The notes under the pieces: generated by a model
What the model saw: only the letters and a program-made list of their open reading frames with translations
Database searches by the model: none
What the model was told of the DNA's origin: nothing
Source of the DNA: Paenibacillus daejeonensis DSM 15491
Lineage (GTDB): Bacteria; Bacillota; Bacilli; Paenibacillales; Paenibacillaceae
Assembly (NCBI RefSeq): GCF_000378385.1
Contig: NZ_KB899661.1
Location: forward strand, 224,816 to 288,815
Length of the DNA stretch: 64,000 bases
Direction: 5' to 3'
Program-made: the position numbers and the translations under genes
In this document: piece after piece, positions 41,864-50,254 of the stretch
How the letters are laid out: each line of letters opens with the position of its first letter
Position numbering within the stretch: the stretch's first letter is position 1

Positions 41864-42862
41864 CTAATATTTGCTTGCACCGCTCACCGGCTCCGGCCGG
41901 CCAAAATAGTAACCTTGGAACAGCTCGTAGCCCGCATCCCGCAGCCATTCGAAATCCGCTTCTGTTTCCACACCCTCCGCCAGCGGAACCGCACCGGTAG
42001 TGCGTGCAGCGTGCAGCATGCGTTTTGCCACAGCCTGCTTGTCCGTGCTCACAGCAACTCCGTCTACATAAGAGCGATCCAGCTTCATGTAGTGCGGCTG
42101 CAGATCCTCGAGCAGCTCGACCGTGCTGTAGCCCGCTCCTACATCATCCAATGCATAACGGAAGCCTCGCGCCTTATAATAGCGAAGGATCGATTTCAGA
42201 TGCTCTAAATCCTCGACTTTCTCGGTCTCGACGACCTCAAAGACGAACTTGGAAGGCTCGAATCCGAGCTCCTGCGAGAGTGCGATGGTCGACCGGAGAC
42301 AGTGCTCCGGGGAATAAATCGAGGTGGGGATAAAATTGATGAACACCTTGGCCGGCAAATGCACACTGCTGCGAATCGCCGTCATCCGGCACAGCTTGTC
42401 CAAGGCATACAACCGATTGCGTGCCTTTGCGGCAGCAAACACCTCAGCCGGTGACAATAGGCTCCCGTCCGCCCCCCGAAAACGGGCGAGCATCTCATGT
42501 GCATACAGCCCGCCCTCTGCATCCAAGATCGGCTGGGCCCAGGAAACGACCCGCTCCTGCAGGATAACCTCATCCACCCAGCGGTTCGACAGGGTATCCC
42601 CAAGACGACTGAACGGCTGCCAGCGAGACTCAGACCCTTGGCGGTAATGCATGCCCTCGAGCTCCATATGATCGGAGCAGAAGTCAGCAAGACCAACCAT
42701 GTCCTTCTCCCGCAGCCGCAGCTCCTGCCAATTGCTTTCTCCGTTACGCTCCAGCGGGCGCAGCATCGCCGCCATGCCCGCTAATACCTTTAGATTAGGC
42801 TCCCCTTCCACACGCAGCTCATAAATCGGCTCGCTGGGATAACAGCCACTACAGTTGTCCAT
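41864..42862 (-). CDS. EAL-domain cyclic-di-GMP phosphodiesterase
   Basis: 332 residues, soluble. Seen: an N-terminal part starting MDNCSGCYPSEPIYELRVEG with a C-x2-C, then an EAL domain: signature HEMLARF (E-M-L instead of EAL), FINFIPTSIY (Asn), FEVVETE, ALDDVGAGYS (Asp pair), KLDRSYVDG (Lys), EGVETE and QGYYFGRP. All metal and catalytic acidic residues appear present, so it is probably an active c-di-GMP hydrolase. The ATG at 42862 has AAAGGA upstream; an ATG at 42901 would overlap selO. Likely co-transcribed with selO. Confidence 0.85.
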   Translation of the reverse strand: MDNCSGCYPSEPIYELRVEGEPNLKVLAGMAAMLRPLERNGESNWQELRLREKDMVGLADFCSDHMELEGMHYRQGSESRWQPFSRLGDTLSNRWVDEVILQERVVSWAQPILDAEGGLYAHEMLARFRGADGSLLSPAEVFAAAKARNRLYALDKLCRMTAIRSSVHLPAKVFINFIPTSIYSPEHCLRSTIALSQELGFEPSKFVFEVVETEKVEDLEHLKSILRYYKARGFRYALDDVGAGYSTVELLEDLQPHYMKLDRSYVDGVAVSTDKQAVAKRMLHAARTTGAVPLAEGVETEADFEWLRDAGYELFQGYYFGRPEPVSGASKY

Positions 42863-42888
42863 TGCGCTCAGTCCTTTGTCTAAGTTAG

Positions 42889-44361
42889 TTAGGTTCCGCA
42901 ATAGGTTCGGTAAGGCAACCCTTCGTTGTCAGGCAATCCTGCATACGCTTCTTGTTCGGACGAATAAGCAAACGGATCCTGCAGCACCTTCACCAGCTCG
43001 TGAAGTGGGCTATAGTCTCCTTCTTCTGCCGCAGCCAACGCTTCTTCAACGCGGTGATTACGAGGAATTACCGCCGGATTCGTGCGACGCATCAGTGCCT
43101 GCGACATCGTCTCCAGCTCAGGCTGGCGGCTGCGTCGCGCTTCCCAGCGCTCCAGCCATCCGGCGCCTTCCGCTGCACAGGAGAGCGGTGATTGTTCCGG
43201 CTGCCCCAATGTCAGAGCACGGAACGTGTTGGTATAGTCGGCCTTCTCCGCATGCATCAGATCCAGAAGATCCCGCAGCAGCTGACCGTCTTCCTCCTCT
43301 TCGGTGAATAATCCCAGCTTGGCCCGCATGCCACTTAGCCAATGCTTCTCGAACTCGGTACTGAAGGCACCTAACGCATCCTCTGCCAGTTTAACGGCAG
43401 CATCCGTCTCCTCATCCAGCAGCGGCAGCAGTGTCTCTGCGAAGCGCGCGAGATTCCAGACGCCGATCTTTGGCTGATTCCCGTAGGCATAGCGGCCCTG
43501 CCGGTCAATGGAGCTGAAGACCGTCGCTGGATTGAACGCGTCCATAAATGCACAAGGTCCGTAGTCGATGGTCTCGCCGCTGAGAGTCATATTGTCCGTG
43601 TTCATAACCCCATGGATGAAGCCCACCAGCTGCCAGTGGGCAATAAGAGATGCTTGCCGGCTGACCACCTGCCGCAGCAGCCCCAGATAGCGGTCGGCTG
43701 ACTCCTCCAGTTCAGGATAGTGCCGCTTAATCGTGTAATCAGCCAGCGCTTGCAGATGCTCCTTATTCCCCAGTCCCGCTGCATATTGGAACGTACCCAC
43801 ACGCAGATGACTGGCCGCGATGCGGGTAAGTACCGCGCCTTGGAGCACTTCCTCGCGGTAGACCTCTTCGCCCGTCAATGTCACCGCCAATGAACGGGTG
43901 GTTGGGATGCCCAAGCCATGCATCGCTTCACTGATGATATATTCGCGCAGCATCGGACCAATCGCCGCCCGGCCATCTCCCTGACGGGAATATGGCGTTC
44001 GGCCTGGGCCTTTCAACTGAATATCCCGCCGCTCGCCTCCTGGCGTGATCTGCTCCCCGAGCAGAATGGCGCGGCCGTCTCCCAGCATCGTGAAGTGCCC
44101 GAATTGGTGCCCGGCATAGGCCTGCGCCAGCGGGTCCGCACCCGGAGGGACTGTGTTCCCAGCCAACACCGCAGCGCCTTGTGCAGTCCGCAGACTCTCG
44201 GCATCCAAGCCCAGTTCAGCGGCCACAGCTTCATTCACAACCACGATTTCCGGTGAGCTGACCGGCGTCGGCTCCAGTCTGGAGAAGAACATGTCCGGCA
44301 GCCGAGTATAGCTGTTATCGAAGTTCCACCCTGCACCGCTGATGTCACCATGTTGTGTCAT
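42889..44361 (-). CDS. selO: Protein adenylyltransferase SelO
   Basis: 490 residues. SelO is a pseudokinase-fold enzyme that transfers AMP to protein hydroxyls, linked to redox homeostasis. Seen: [40 protein letters not shown] (nucleotide-binding Lys/Arg), [10 protein letters not shown], the active-site phrase [23 protein letters not shown], and a C-terminal Cys (YCGT), at the site where eukaryotic forms carry selenocysteine. A GAGGAGG site precedes the ATG. Confidence 0.95.
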   Translation of the reverse strand: MTQHGDISGAGWNFDNSYTRLPDMFFSRLEPTPVSSPEIVVVNEAVAAELGLDAESLRTAQGAAVLAGNTVPPGADPLAQAYAGHQFGHFTMLGDGRAILLGEQITPGGERRDIQLKGPGRTPYSRQGDGRAAIGPMLREYIISEAMHGLGIPTTRSLAVTLTGEEVYREEVLQGAVLTRIAASHLRVGTFQYAAGLGNKEHLQALADYTIKRHYPELEESADRYLGLLRQVVSRQASLIAHWQLVGFIHGVMNTDNMTLSGETIDYGPCAFMDAFNPATVFSSIDRQGRYAYGNQPKIGVWNLARFAETLLPLLDEETDAAVKLAEDALGAFSTEFEKHWLSGMRAKLGLFTEEEEDGQLLRDLLDLMHAEKADYTNTFRALTLGQPEQSPLSCAAEGAGWLERWEARRSRQPELETMSQALMRRTNPAVIPRNHRVEEALAAAEEGDYSPLHELVKVLQDPFAYSSEQEAYAGLPDNEGLPYRTYCGT

Positions 44362-44377
44362 CTCGATTCCTCCTCAA

Positions 44378-44441
44378 ACGTTTCCGAAGGAAAACTCACT
44401 TCGGAAGCATGGACTTAAGTTTTCCGAAGAAAAACTCACTG
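44378..44441. repeat. TTTTCCGAAG / CTTCGGAAGCAT palindromic repeat
   Basis: GTTTCCGAAGGAAAACT (44380-44396), CTTCGGAAGCATG (44399-44411) and TTTTCCGAAGAAAAACT (44420-44436). Same family as 30724-30792. It lies right upstream of selO. Rest of the gap 44442-44700 shows no gene. Confidence 0.6.
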
Positions 44442-44702
44442 TATCACTCACTTCATGAGCGTAACCTCTGGGTACTGTACTCTATCGTTCGGCTCATTTA
44501 CTGAGATTATACTTGTTTTCGCACGTTATGGTTAGCATTAACCGATATTAGTCGGCTGTAACACAAGTTGAAGCAGCAGGTGAGGAGCGCGTGAAGCGAT
44601 TTTCCTACGTGCTGGCTTGACTTGCTTGGGAAGTTGGGAAGTCCATTCGTGCATACCAGCACCATTTAGACTGCCCCAGCCTTAGCGCGCCTCCAAGGTA
44701 CC

Positions 44703-44840
44703 GCTGAACTCGATTTTTCATACTTATTTAAAGAATATGGAGCAAAAACGCCGAATAAACTCGATATTTCATATCTATTGAGCGGATTTCTCGTTTTTCT
44801 CCGGAATAAGGTCGAAATTTCGTGTTCGTTGGATAAGCAT
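44703..44840. repeat. Intergenic GAAATTTC-type array, three units, 51-bp pitch
   Basis: GATTTTTC (44712), GATATTTC (44763) and GAAATTTC (44814) are exactly 51 bp apart, each preceded by AA(C/G)TC or GGTC and followed by TTATT/TATTG/CGTTG. Second locus of the family at 22536-22670. Confidence 0.75.
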
Positions 44841-44842
44841 GA

Positions 44843-44868
44843 CAAAAAAGACCGCCTTTCGGCGGCCA
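44843..44868 (-). terminator. Terminator of ankyrin/stalk gene
   Basis: On the minus strand GGCCGCC-GAAA-GGCGGTC is followed by TTTTTT. It lies about 30 bp past the stop at 44895. Confidence 0.85.
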
Positions 44869-44894
44869 TCAACTTTTTCAAAACGTCCTCATGT

Positions 44895-46418
44895 CTACTC
44901 CAGAACAACAATTGGTCGCTCGATTTCTTTATCACCGGTTACTTGAATAGTGCCTTTAAGAAAATGAGCTTCGTCCTTGTCATCGCGATAGCTTATAATT
45001 CTGTAGTTACCTGCCGGGGCAGACATCTGGAAGTCTTGGCCCTGCACGTATACGTGCTCAATCACTTGATTCTGAGTATCAAAGACCAACAAATTGCCGT
45101 CTTGAATAGATACCTTGTCACTCGTCAGTTGTCCACGGACATTAATCACAGGCAATATTAGAGGGTTGGACAGCACTTGATCCCCTTGGACGGTGAGCGT
45201 AAAGCTCTTAGGTAGGAAGTATGTACTGAAACCAGACCGAATGCTCATGACGTGGTATGCGCCAACAGGTTGACCAATATAGATATCTCTCCATCGCCAG
45301 CTAATACCTTGTGCATGACTAATATGGACCTGTGAAGAAGAGGATCGGATTTGAAGTCTGCCTTCGCGCAATTCTTGCCCCTCTGCGGTTTGAATTCGCA
45401 TCCCGGGCAACTCTTGATCTTCCATCCAGCTGCTAATGTTATACAATTGGCTCCGCTCGTACGGCGTTACTCCAAACTCATCAGGCTGATGGGTATCAGC
45501 CCCTGCTCGGAGCAAAGCCCGTAGAATGGGATAGTGTTGCGTTTCTATAGCCCGGTCTAGGGAACGATCCCGACTCGGATCGGCTCCATAACGAAGCAGC
45601 AGGTCAACTGTAGCTACTGAAGGTTCAATCAAGGGACTACCGTATTGCCCATTTACAGAAGAAGATGCCATCTCCAAAAATGATCTTCCTCCATAGGTGT
45701 GGTTAGGATCCAGCCCTGCTTCGAGCAAGAGCTCCAACATATCATTATTATTATGAGCGATGGCCTTCCCGACGAGATCATATTCATCGGGGGTAAGGAT
45801 TGCGCCAAGATGAATCAACGTTCGAACCCCCTCCGTGTGATTATGATCGATAGCATACCAAAGAGGGGTATGGTCCAGATAGAACAGTTTTCCGTTGGGA
45901 TCTGCTCCTTTGCTCACCGCTTCATGGATGGCCTCCATGTCACCCACCCGTACCGCCTCAAACAAGCTTCTCTGCAGTGCCTCCTTGGCAGCCGGACTGA
46001 GACCGAAGAAAAGCTGCTTCGTCTTCCCTTCGTAACTTACAGACTGATCCAAGACCAAACTGATCAGCCGCGCTGGCACATAGATTCGCCCTTCCAAATT
46101 GACAGGGGCTTGCGCCAAACTAACTTCGGTGCCACCTGTATGTACACGTGTTTGACCCACATTGATCCGATAGGATTTAGTTTCGTGTGAAATGATCAGC
46201 TGTTTAGCATCAATGGTCGATTTGATCTTGAGCGCATCCAGAATACTTTTGGCATGAAGCATAATACTGCCGTTAAGCATGATGGCTGGTACTGCAAGAT
46301 CTAGCTCTATCTGATTCGCGTAAACTCTTATCGGTTCTACCTCTTTTGCCGTAACGCTCGTCCCAACTAACGTCCCCCATGCTAATATCAGCAGCAAACC
46401 ACCTATGAAGAAGCGCAT
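44895..46418 (-). CDS. Secreted stalk-domain protein with ankyrin repeats
   Basis: 507 residues. Seen: signal peptide (MRFFIGGLLLILAWGTLVGTSVTA), a copper-amine-oxidase-N-like stalk domain (about 30-140; VPAIMLNGSIMLHAKSILDAL, LEGRIYVPARLISLVLDQSV), ankyrin repeats (about 145-330; LFEAVRVGDMEAIHEAVSKGADPNG, TPLWYAIDHNHTEGVRTLIHLGA, LLLEAGLDPNHTYGGRSFLEMA, ILRALLRAGADTHQPDEFGVTPYE), and a beta-rich C-terminal region of about 170 residues. Ankyrin repeats on an exported stalk are unusual. An AAGGGGAG site precedes the ATG. Confidence 0.88.
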   Translation of the reverse strand: MRFFIGGLLLILAWGTLVGTSVTAKEVEPIRVYANQIELDLAVPAIMLNGSIMLHAKSILDALKIKSTIDAKQLIISHETKSYRINVGQTRVHTGGTEVSLAQAPVNLEGRIYVPARLISLVLDQSVSYEGKTKQLFFGLSPAAKEALQRSLFEAVRVGDMEAIHEAVSKGADPNGKLFYLDHTPLWYAIDHNHTEGVRTLIHLGAILTPDEYDLVGKAIAHNNNDMLELLLEAGLDPNHTYGGRSFLEMASSSVNGQYGSPLIEPSVATVDLLLRYGADPSRDRSLDRAIETQHYPILRALLRAGADTHQPDEFGVTPYERSQLYNISSWMEDQELPGMRIQTAEGQELREGRLQIRSSSSQVHISHAQGISWRWRDIYIGQPVGAYHVMSIRSGFSTYFLPKSFTLTVQGDQVLSNPLILPVINVRGQLTSDKVSIQDGNLLVFDTQNQVIEHVYVQGQDFQMSAPAGNYRIISYRDDKDEAHFLKGTIQVTGDKEIERPIVVLE

Positions 46419-46506
46419 TCCTTCTACTCCCCTTGATAAACCAAATTATGTATAACCCCATACTATAATGGGCTGTCACACTTGTCCATTCGTTTTTTGA
46501 GCATAA

Positions 46507-46547
46507 CAAAAAAGACCGCCCCTCCGCCAAAGCGGAGTGAACGGCCC
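46507..46547 (-). terminator. Terminator of SDR/VOC operon
   Basis: GACCGCCCCTCCGC-CAAA-GCGGAGTGAACGGCCC on plus; on the minus strand followed by TTTTTT. Its flank resembles the terminator at 44843 (ACAAAAAAGACCGCC). Confidence 0.8.
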
Positions 46548-46572
46548 ATCATATTAACCAGCATGCATTGAA

Positions 46573-47271
46573 CTAAATGGTCATCGGCTTGCCGGTCTGG
46601 TCGAAGAAACGCAGGCGCCCTTCCGGCACAACCTTCCGCTCGATGAGGTCGAGGATGCCGCGGGCGCTCTGGCGCGGGTCGCCCGGTGCCTTGTCGCCGC
46701 CCATATCGGTCTTCATCCAGCCGGGGTGGATGCTGAGCACCTCCACATCGCGTTCCTTCAAATAGGACTGCAGCTGCTGGGTGAACATATTCAGCGCGGC
46801 CTTGGAGATGCCGTACGGGTAATCGCCTGGATAAGCGTTCGTGAGGCTGCCTGCCTCTGAAGAGATATTGGCGATGACCGCCTGCGGCTCCGTCAATAGC
46901 GGCAGGAAATGCTTGACCACCCGCATCGGTCCGTACAGATTGATATCGATGGTACGCTCCATATCTTCCATGTCCAGCTCTTCGATCTGCGTATTGCGGG
47001 CGAGCAGTACGGCCGCATTGTTGACGATGCCGCCCAGCGTGCGTCCTGCCTCGCTCAGTTGCTCTGCCAGACGGGCAATACTGCCTTCCTCCGTCACATC
47101 CAGCTGCAGCACCTCCAGCTGTCCGGCATACTCCGCAGCCAGCGCCGTGAGCCGGTCGTGACCGGCCTCAGGATAGCGCACACCGGCAATGACGCGGTGT
47201 CCACGTTCCAGCGCTTCCGCCGTCAGCTCACAGCCCAGTCCCCGGTTGGCTCCGGTGATCAGCAGGTTCAT
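46573..47271 (-). CDS. SDR-family oxidoreductase
   Basis: 232 residues, classical short-chain dehydrogenase. Seen: MNLLITGANRGLGCELT (TGxxxGxG), LDVTEEGSI, IVNNAAVLLA (NNAG-like), ISSEAGSL (Ser), YPYGISKAALN (Tyr-x3-Lys) and IHPGWMKTDMGG. Resembles carbonyl-reductase/sniffer-like SDRs. AGAGATGAAC-type context with an AAAGGAGGAAGAG site upstream. Lies 26 bp behind the VOC gene, probably one operon. Confidence 0.9.
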   Translation of the reverse strand: MNLLITGANRGLGCELTAEALERGHRVIAGVRYPEAGHDRLTALAAEYAGQLEVLQLDVTEEGSIARLAEQLSEAGRTLGGIVNNAAVLLARNTQIEELDMEDMERTIDINLYGPMRVVKHFLPLLTEPQAVIANISSEAGSLTNAYPGDYPYGISKAALNMFTQQLQSYLKERDVEVLSIHPGWMKTDMGGDKAPGDPRQSARGILDLIERKVVPEGRLRFFDQTGKPMTI

Positions 47272-47297
47272 CTCTCTTCCTCCTTTGCCCCTTATAG

Positions 47298-47753
47298 TTA
47301 CTTTTTGTCGTTCTCCAGCAGCTCCACCAGCACCTTCAGCTGCGGAATTGTATCGATATAGGCATAACGCCCACCTGTGTACTCGCCCTTTTGCTGCAAC
47401 GGGAAGCCTTTGCTCTCCAGCAATGTAATTTTCTCCTTCATGCCCTCAATGACAAATGCGATATGATGCGGCCCCTCGCCATGCTCATTCAGATAGTCAC
47501 GCCACGTACTCGGATGCTCGTCCGGTTCAATCAGCTCCAGCTGAAGAGAGCCCATATTGAAGAAAGCCAGCTTGGCACGTGCAGGACACGGCTCGCCATT
47601 GTATTCCGCCTGTGTCTTATCCAGCGTGTCCGTTAGGATGGGTTCGGGCTTCGCGACTCCGAAGAAGTCGGCATAGGCCTGGCTTACCTTATCGATATCA
47701 TGAACAAGAATCCCGATTTGCGTAATCACGTTGTTCCCCAGCAATCCTGACAT
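47298..47753 (-). CDS. VOC-family (glyoxalase-like) protein
   Basis: About 151 residues with two beta-alpha-beta3 modules. Seen: ITQIGILVHDIDKVSQAYADFFG (metal His), LQLELIEP (Glu), GPHHIAFVIEGM (His) and LKVLVELLE (Glu), so four metal ligands appear present. Similar to methylmalonyl-CoA epimerase/glyoxalase-like proteins. The ATG at 47753 follows AAGGAGG by 12 bases; the ATG at 47765 abuts that site and is less likely. First gene of the VOC-SDR operon. Confidence 0.85.
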   Translation of the reverse strand: MSGLLGNNVITQIGILVHDIDKVSQAYADFFGVAKPEPILTDTLDKTQAEYNGEPCPARAKLAFFNMGSLQLELIEPDEHPSTWRDYLNEHGEGPHHIAFVIEGMKEKITLLESKGFPLQQKGEYTGGRYAYIDTIPQLKVLVELLENDKK

Positions 47754-47798
47754 AGTGGATAACATCCTCCTTGGCTTACCATGATAGTTGCTACCCCC

Positions 47799-47828
47799 AT
47801 CTTACTCAACCTTTGAAATCGCTGTCAA
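47799..47828 (-). promoter_or_regulatory. Promoter of VOC-SDR operon
   Basis: Minus-strand TTGACA (47823-47828) and TAAGAT (47799-47804) with an 18 bp spacer. Divergent to the ECF41-type promoter at 47848. Confidence 0.6.
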
Positions 47829-47847
47829 TTAAACTTTGTCCTCCAGG

Positions 47848-47874
47848 TGTCACAAATCATCAGCCTCCGTTGTC
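47848..47874 (+). promoter_or_regulatory. ECF41-type promoter
   Basis: TGTCACA (47848-47854), 16 bp, then TGTC (47871-47874). The published ECF41 target promoter is TGTCACA-n16-CGTC, so -35 and spacing match exactly and -10 in three of four bases. It lies about 40 bp before the ATG of the decarboxylase-like gene, the usual ECF41 target, and the ECF41 factor itself is the next gene. Confidence 0.75.
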
Positions 47875-47914
47875 TACCTTAGTGAACAACATTACTAGCT
47901 AGGAGGAATACGAT

Positions 47915-48364
47915 ATGCAATTACGCATGAATCATCGACAAGCGAACCCCGCAGGCTTTCAGGCACTTTTGAAGCTGGAGGAGGCCGCCAAGGGCATGGG
48001 ATTGGATCCCGTACTGTTTGAACTCATCAAGATTCGAGCATCACAACTCAATGGCTGTGCGTTCTGTCTCGATATGCATACGACCGATCTGCGCAAAATG
48101 GGAGAGCGTGAGCAGCGTGTCCACCTGATATCGGTATGGCGCGATGCGCCCCTGTTCACGGCCCGGGAAAAAGCGGCGCTGGCACTAACGGAGGCACTCA
48201 CTCTGGTAGCGGAAAAAGGGGTGTCCGATGACTTGTATGCCGAAGTTCGCGAATACTATGACGATAGCGAAGTCGTGGCGCTGATTATGGCGATCAACGC
48301 CATCAACTGCTGGAACCGCATCGCCATCGCAACGGGAATGTATCCTGGCTGTTTTGACGCTTGA
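47915..48364 (+). CDS. Carboxymuconolactone decarboxylase/AhpD-like protein
   Basis: 149 residues, all-helical AhpD-like fold. Seen: ELIKIRASQLNGCAFCLDMHTTDLRKMGE with the redox Cys-x2-Cys and the following His, and ALTEALTLVAEKGVSDDLYAEV. Such proteins act as small peroxidase-type thiol reductases. A TAGGAGGA site precedes the ATG. Its location directly before an ECF41 sigma-factor gene and behind an ECF41-type promoter matches the conserved ECF41/COE pairing. Confidence 0.9.
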   Translation: MQLRMNHRQANPAGFQALLKLEEAAKGMGLDPVLFELIKIRASQLNGCAFCLDMHTTDLRKMGEREQRVHLISVWRDAPLFTAREKAALALTEALTLVAEKGVSDDLYAEVREYYDDSEVVALIMAINAINCWNRIAIATGMYPGCFDA

Positions 48365-48395
48365 CCGGAAGCATCCGGTTGTACGTTCTTACACG

Positions 48396-48434
48396 AACCG
48401 CCTCAGTCACCCAACATGGTGGCTAAGGCGGTTT
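48396..48434 (+). terminator. Terminator-like hairpin after decarboxylase gene
   Basis: AACCGCCT (48396-48403) pairs with AGGCGGTT (48426-48433); inner CAGTCACC/GGTGGCTA pairs continue the stem; only a few T residues follow. It may attenuate read-through into the sigma-factor gene. Confidence 0.55.
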
Positions 48435-48486
48435 ATGGAAGGTACACTAGAACCAAGAAGCGCTAAGAAATGGGAGGTGGGCGGCC

Positions 48487-49404
48487 ATGGCTGACCCAAT
48501 CGAGGAAGAGCGAATCGAACGGTGGTACCGGGAGTATCAGCCGCTGCTCACTGCGGTTGCTTATCGGATGCTGGGCTCGCACAGTGAAGCAGAGGATGCC
48601 GTGCAGGATGTTTTTGTTACATTGAGCCGACAGACGGAACTGGAGATTGAGCACCCACGGGCATATCTAATCAAGATGGTGACCAACCGCGCGCTCAATA
48701 TGATGAAGGCCGCGCCTCGGAGTCGCGAGCACTACCCTGGCCTCTGGCTGCCGGAGCCAATATTGGACAGCGTCCAGGACGACGGTCCCCAGACTCAGCT
48801 GCTGCAGCGGGAACGGCTGGGCTATGCCCTGCTCGTGCTGCTCCAGACCTGCACCCCGCCGGAGCGTGCCGTTTACGTGCTGCGGGAATCCGTGGGCTGC
48901 GACTACAAGGAAATTGCCGAGATGCTGGGAAAGACAGAAGCCGCCTGCCGCAAAATCTACAGCCGGGCTGCCGCCAAGCTCGGCGTGATGACGCTCTCGG
49001 AAGACTCCACCAGGCTCGACAACGCCATGGATCGCTTCGTGCAGGCCTTCACCACAGCCGTTAACTCCGGCAGCTTCGACGGCTTCCTGCGGTTGATCGC
49101 AGAGGATGCAACCCTGCTCAGCGACGGCGGCGGCATTGTTCGCTCCGCACTTCGTCCCATACTTGGACGCGAGAGAATTGCCGCATTTTTCACTGGCATT
49201 GCCCGCAAGGGCTCGCTCATAGGCCGTCTGCGCCCCATCCGGCTGAGCGGCCAGTCTGGACTACTGCTGGAGCGCGCGGGACTGCTTCCCATGGCTTTCG
49301 CCCTGGAGCCTGTGCCCGACGGATCGGCGATTGGGGCGATCTACCTCATCTCCAATCCTCACAAGCTGGGTCGGGCGACGGGCACGCTTCCCAAGTGGCT
49401 GTGA
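48487..49404 (+). CDS. ECF41-group sigma factor (SigJ-like)
   Basis: 305 residues. Seen: sigma-2 (YQPLLTAVAYRMLGSHSEAEDAVQDVF), linker with WLPEP, sigma-4 (LQTCTPPERAVYVLRESVGCDYKEIAEMLGKTEAACRKIYSRAAAKL), and a C-terminal SnoaL-like domain with DGGG and NPHKL near the end. WLPEP, DGGG and NP(D)KL are the marks of the ECF41 group, where the C-terminal domain acts as built-in regulator instead of an anti-sigma factor. A GGGAGGTGGGCGG site precedes the ATG. Confidence 0.93.
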   Translation: MADPIEEERIERWYREYQPLLTAVAYRMLGSHSEAEDAVQDVFVTLSRQTELEIEHPRAYLIKMVTNRALNMMKAAPRSREHYPGLWLPEPILDSVQDDGPQTQLLQRERLGYALLVLLQTCTPPERAVYVLRESVGCDYKEIAEMLGKTEAACRKIYSRAAAKLGVMTLSEDSTRLDNAMDRFVQAFTTAVNSGSFDGFLRLIAEDATLLSDGGGIVRSALRPILGRERIAAFFTGIARKGSLIGRLRPIRLSGQSGLLLERAGLLPMAFALEPVPDGSAIGAIYLISNPHKLGRATGTLPKWL

Positions 49405-49474
49405 ATCCGTCGCCGACCCCCTCACGACTTCGTGCCATTCGGCATCTAGCGGTATCGCAGCCCCAAGAAGCACA

Positions 49475-50122
49475 TTATTCGGCGATGCCGTTCCAGAACG
49501 TCACATCCTCTGTAGGCAACCTGAATGTCGGATGTCCGGACTGTGCCGCTTTACCCACGGCAATTAGCATTACCGTAGCATACCGCTCAGGAATCGCAAA
49601 CATCTCACGGAATTTGCCTGCATTGTAGCCTGCCATCGGAACGGTATCGTAGCCGCGGGCCTTGGCTGCAAGCATCAGCTGCATGGAGACCAAGCCGCAG
49701 TCCGTCATGACGCCATTTTGACGAGCGGTAGTATCCAAGGTTGCGAATCCCGCCGTAATATTACCCACAAGCACCTGCTTGGTTTCCTCCGTCATGTACC
49801 CCGCCTCAACTGAGGCGCTGTAGATTTTATCAACCTGCACATGCGCCTGCAGATCCCCCAGTACAGCAATGACTGCAGAAGCATCGGCAACCTGCTGTTG
49901 ATTGTAGGCGATCGGCAGCAGTTGCTCCTTCAATGCTTGCTCTGTAATAACAAGAAACTTCCACGGCTGCAGGTTGGCTGCGGACGGTGCCAGTGTCGCT
50001 TCTGCCAGAATCTCCTTTAGTTCTTGCTCCGAGATCGTCACGCTAGGGTCATAGTGACGAACCGAGCGACGCTCCTTGATTACCTGTAGAAAAGATTGCA
50101 ATTCTTTGGTTTGACTCTCCAT
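49475..50122 (-). CDS. Nitroreductase-family protein
   Basis: 215 residues, FMN-dependent NAD(P)H oxidoreductase fold. Seen: IKERRSVRHYDPSVTISEQELKEIL (FMN phosphate Arg/Ser), ATLAPSAANLQPWKFLVI, the mid-region DCGLVSMQLMLAAKARGYDTVPM, and VGKAAQSGHPTFRLP. Resembles NfnB/YodC-type oxidoreductases. Its promoter overlaps repeats likely bound by the Rrf2 regulator next to it. Confidence 0.9.
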   Translation of the reverse strand: MESQTKELQSFLQVIKERRSVRHYDPSVTISEQELKEILAEATLAPSAANLQPWKFLVITEQALKEQLLPIAYNQQQVADASAVIAVLGDLQAHVQVDKIYSASVEAGYMTEETKQVLVGNITAGFATLDTTARQNGVMTDCGLVSMQLMLAAKARGYDTVPMAGYNAGKFREMFAIPERYATVMLIAVGKAAQSGHPTFRLPTEDVTFWNGIAE

Positions 50123-50173
50123 GTGTTATTCCTCCCTATTCTTTCTCTGTGTTTTAAACTGAGTAATAATTTG

Positions 50174-50225
50174 CACAGTTAAAATCAAAAAAAGAGAGCT
50201 TTAACTGTGTGAATGTAAACACAGT
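50174..50225. promoter_or_regulatory. Candidate Rrf2 operators
   Basis: A perfect repeat ACTGTGT-N8-ACACAGT (50204-50225) overlaps the -10 and start of the nitroreductase promoter, and its half-site reappears as CACAGTTAAA (50174-50183) facing TTTAACTGTG (50200-50209). Clustered ACTGTG half-sites between a regulator and its target suggest its binding sites. Confidence 0.5.
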
Positions 50226-50252
50226 ATAGCTCCCCCTTCAATCTTCTGTCAA
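50223..50252 (-). promoter_or_regulatory. Nitroreductase promoter
   Basis: Minus-strand TTGACA (50247-50252) and TATACT (50223-50228), 18 bp spacer; starts near 50216. Overlaps the 3' end of the spacer behind the Rrf2 gene. Confidence 0.65.
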
Positions 50253-50254
50253 TC

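Noticed and set aside
44362-44894. Small gene in the 530-bp gap upstream of selO
   Set aside because: Open frames lack ribosome sites and coincide with the interspersed repeats and the terminator of the ankyrin gene.
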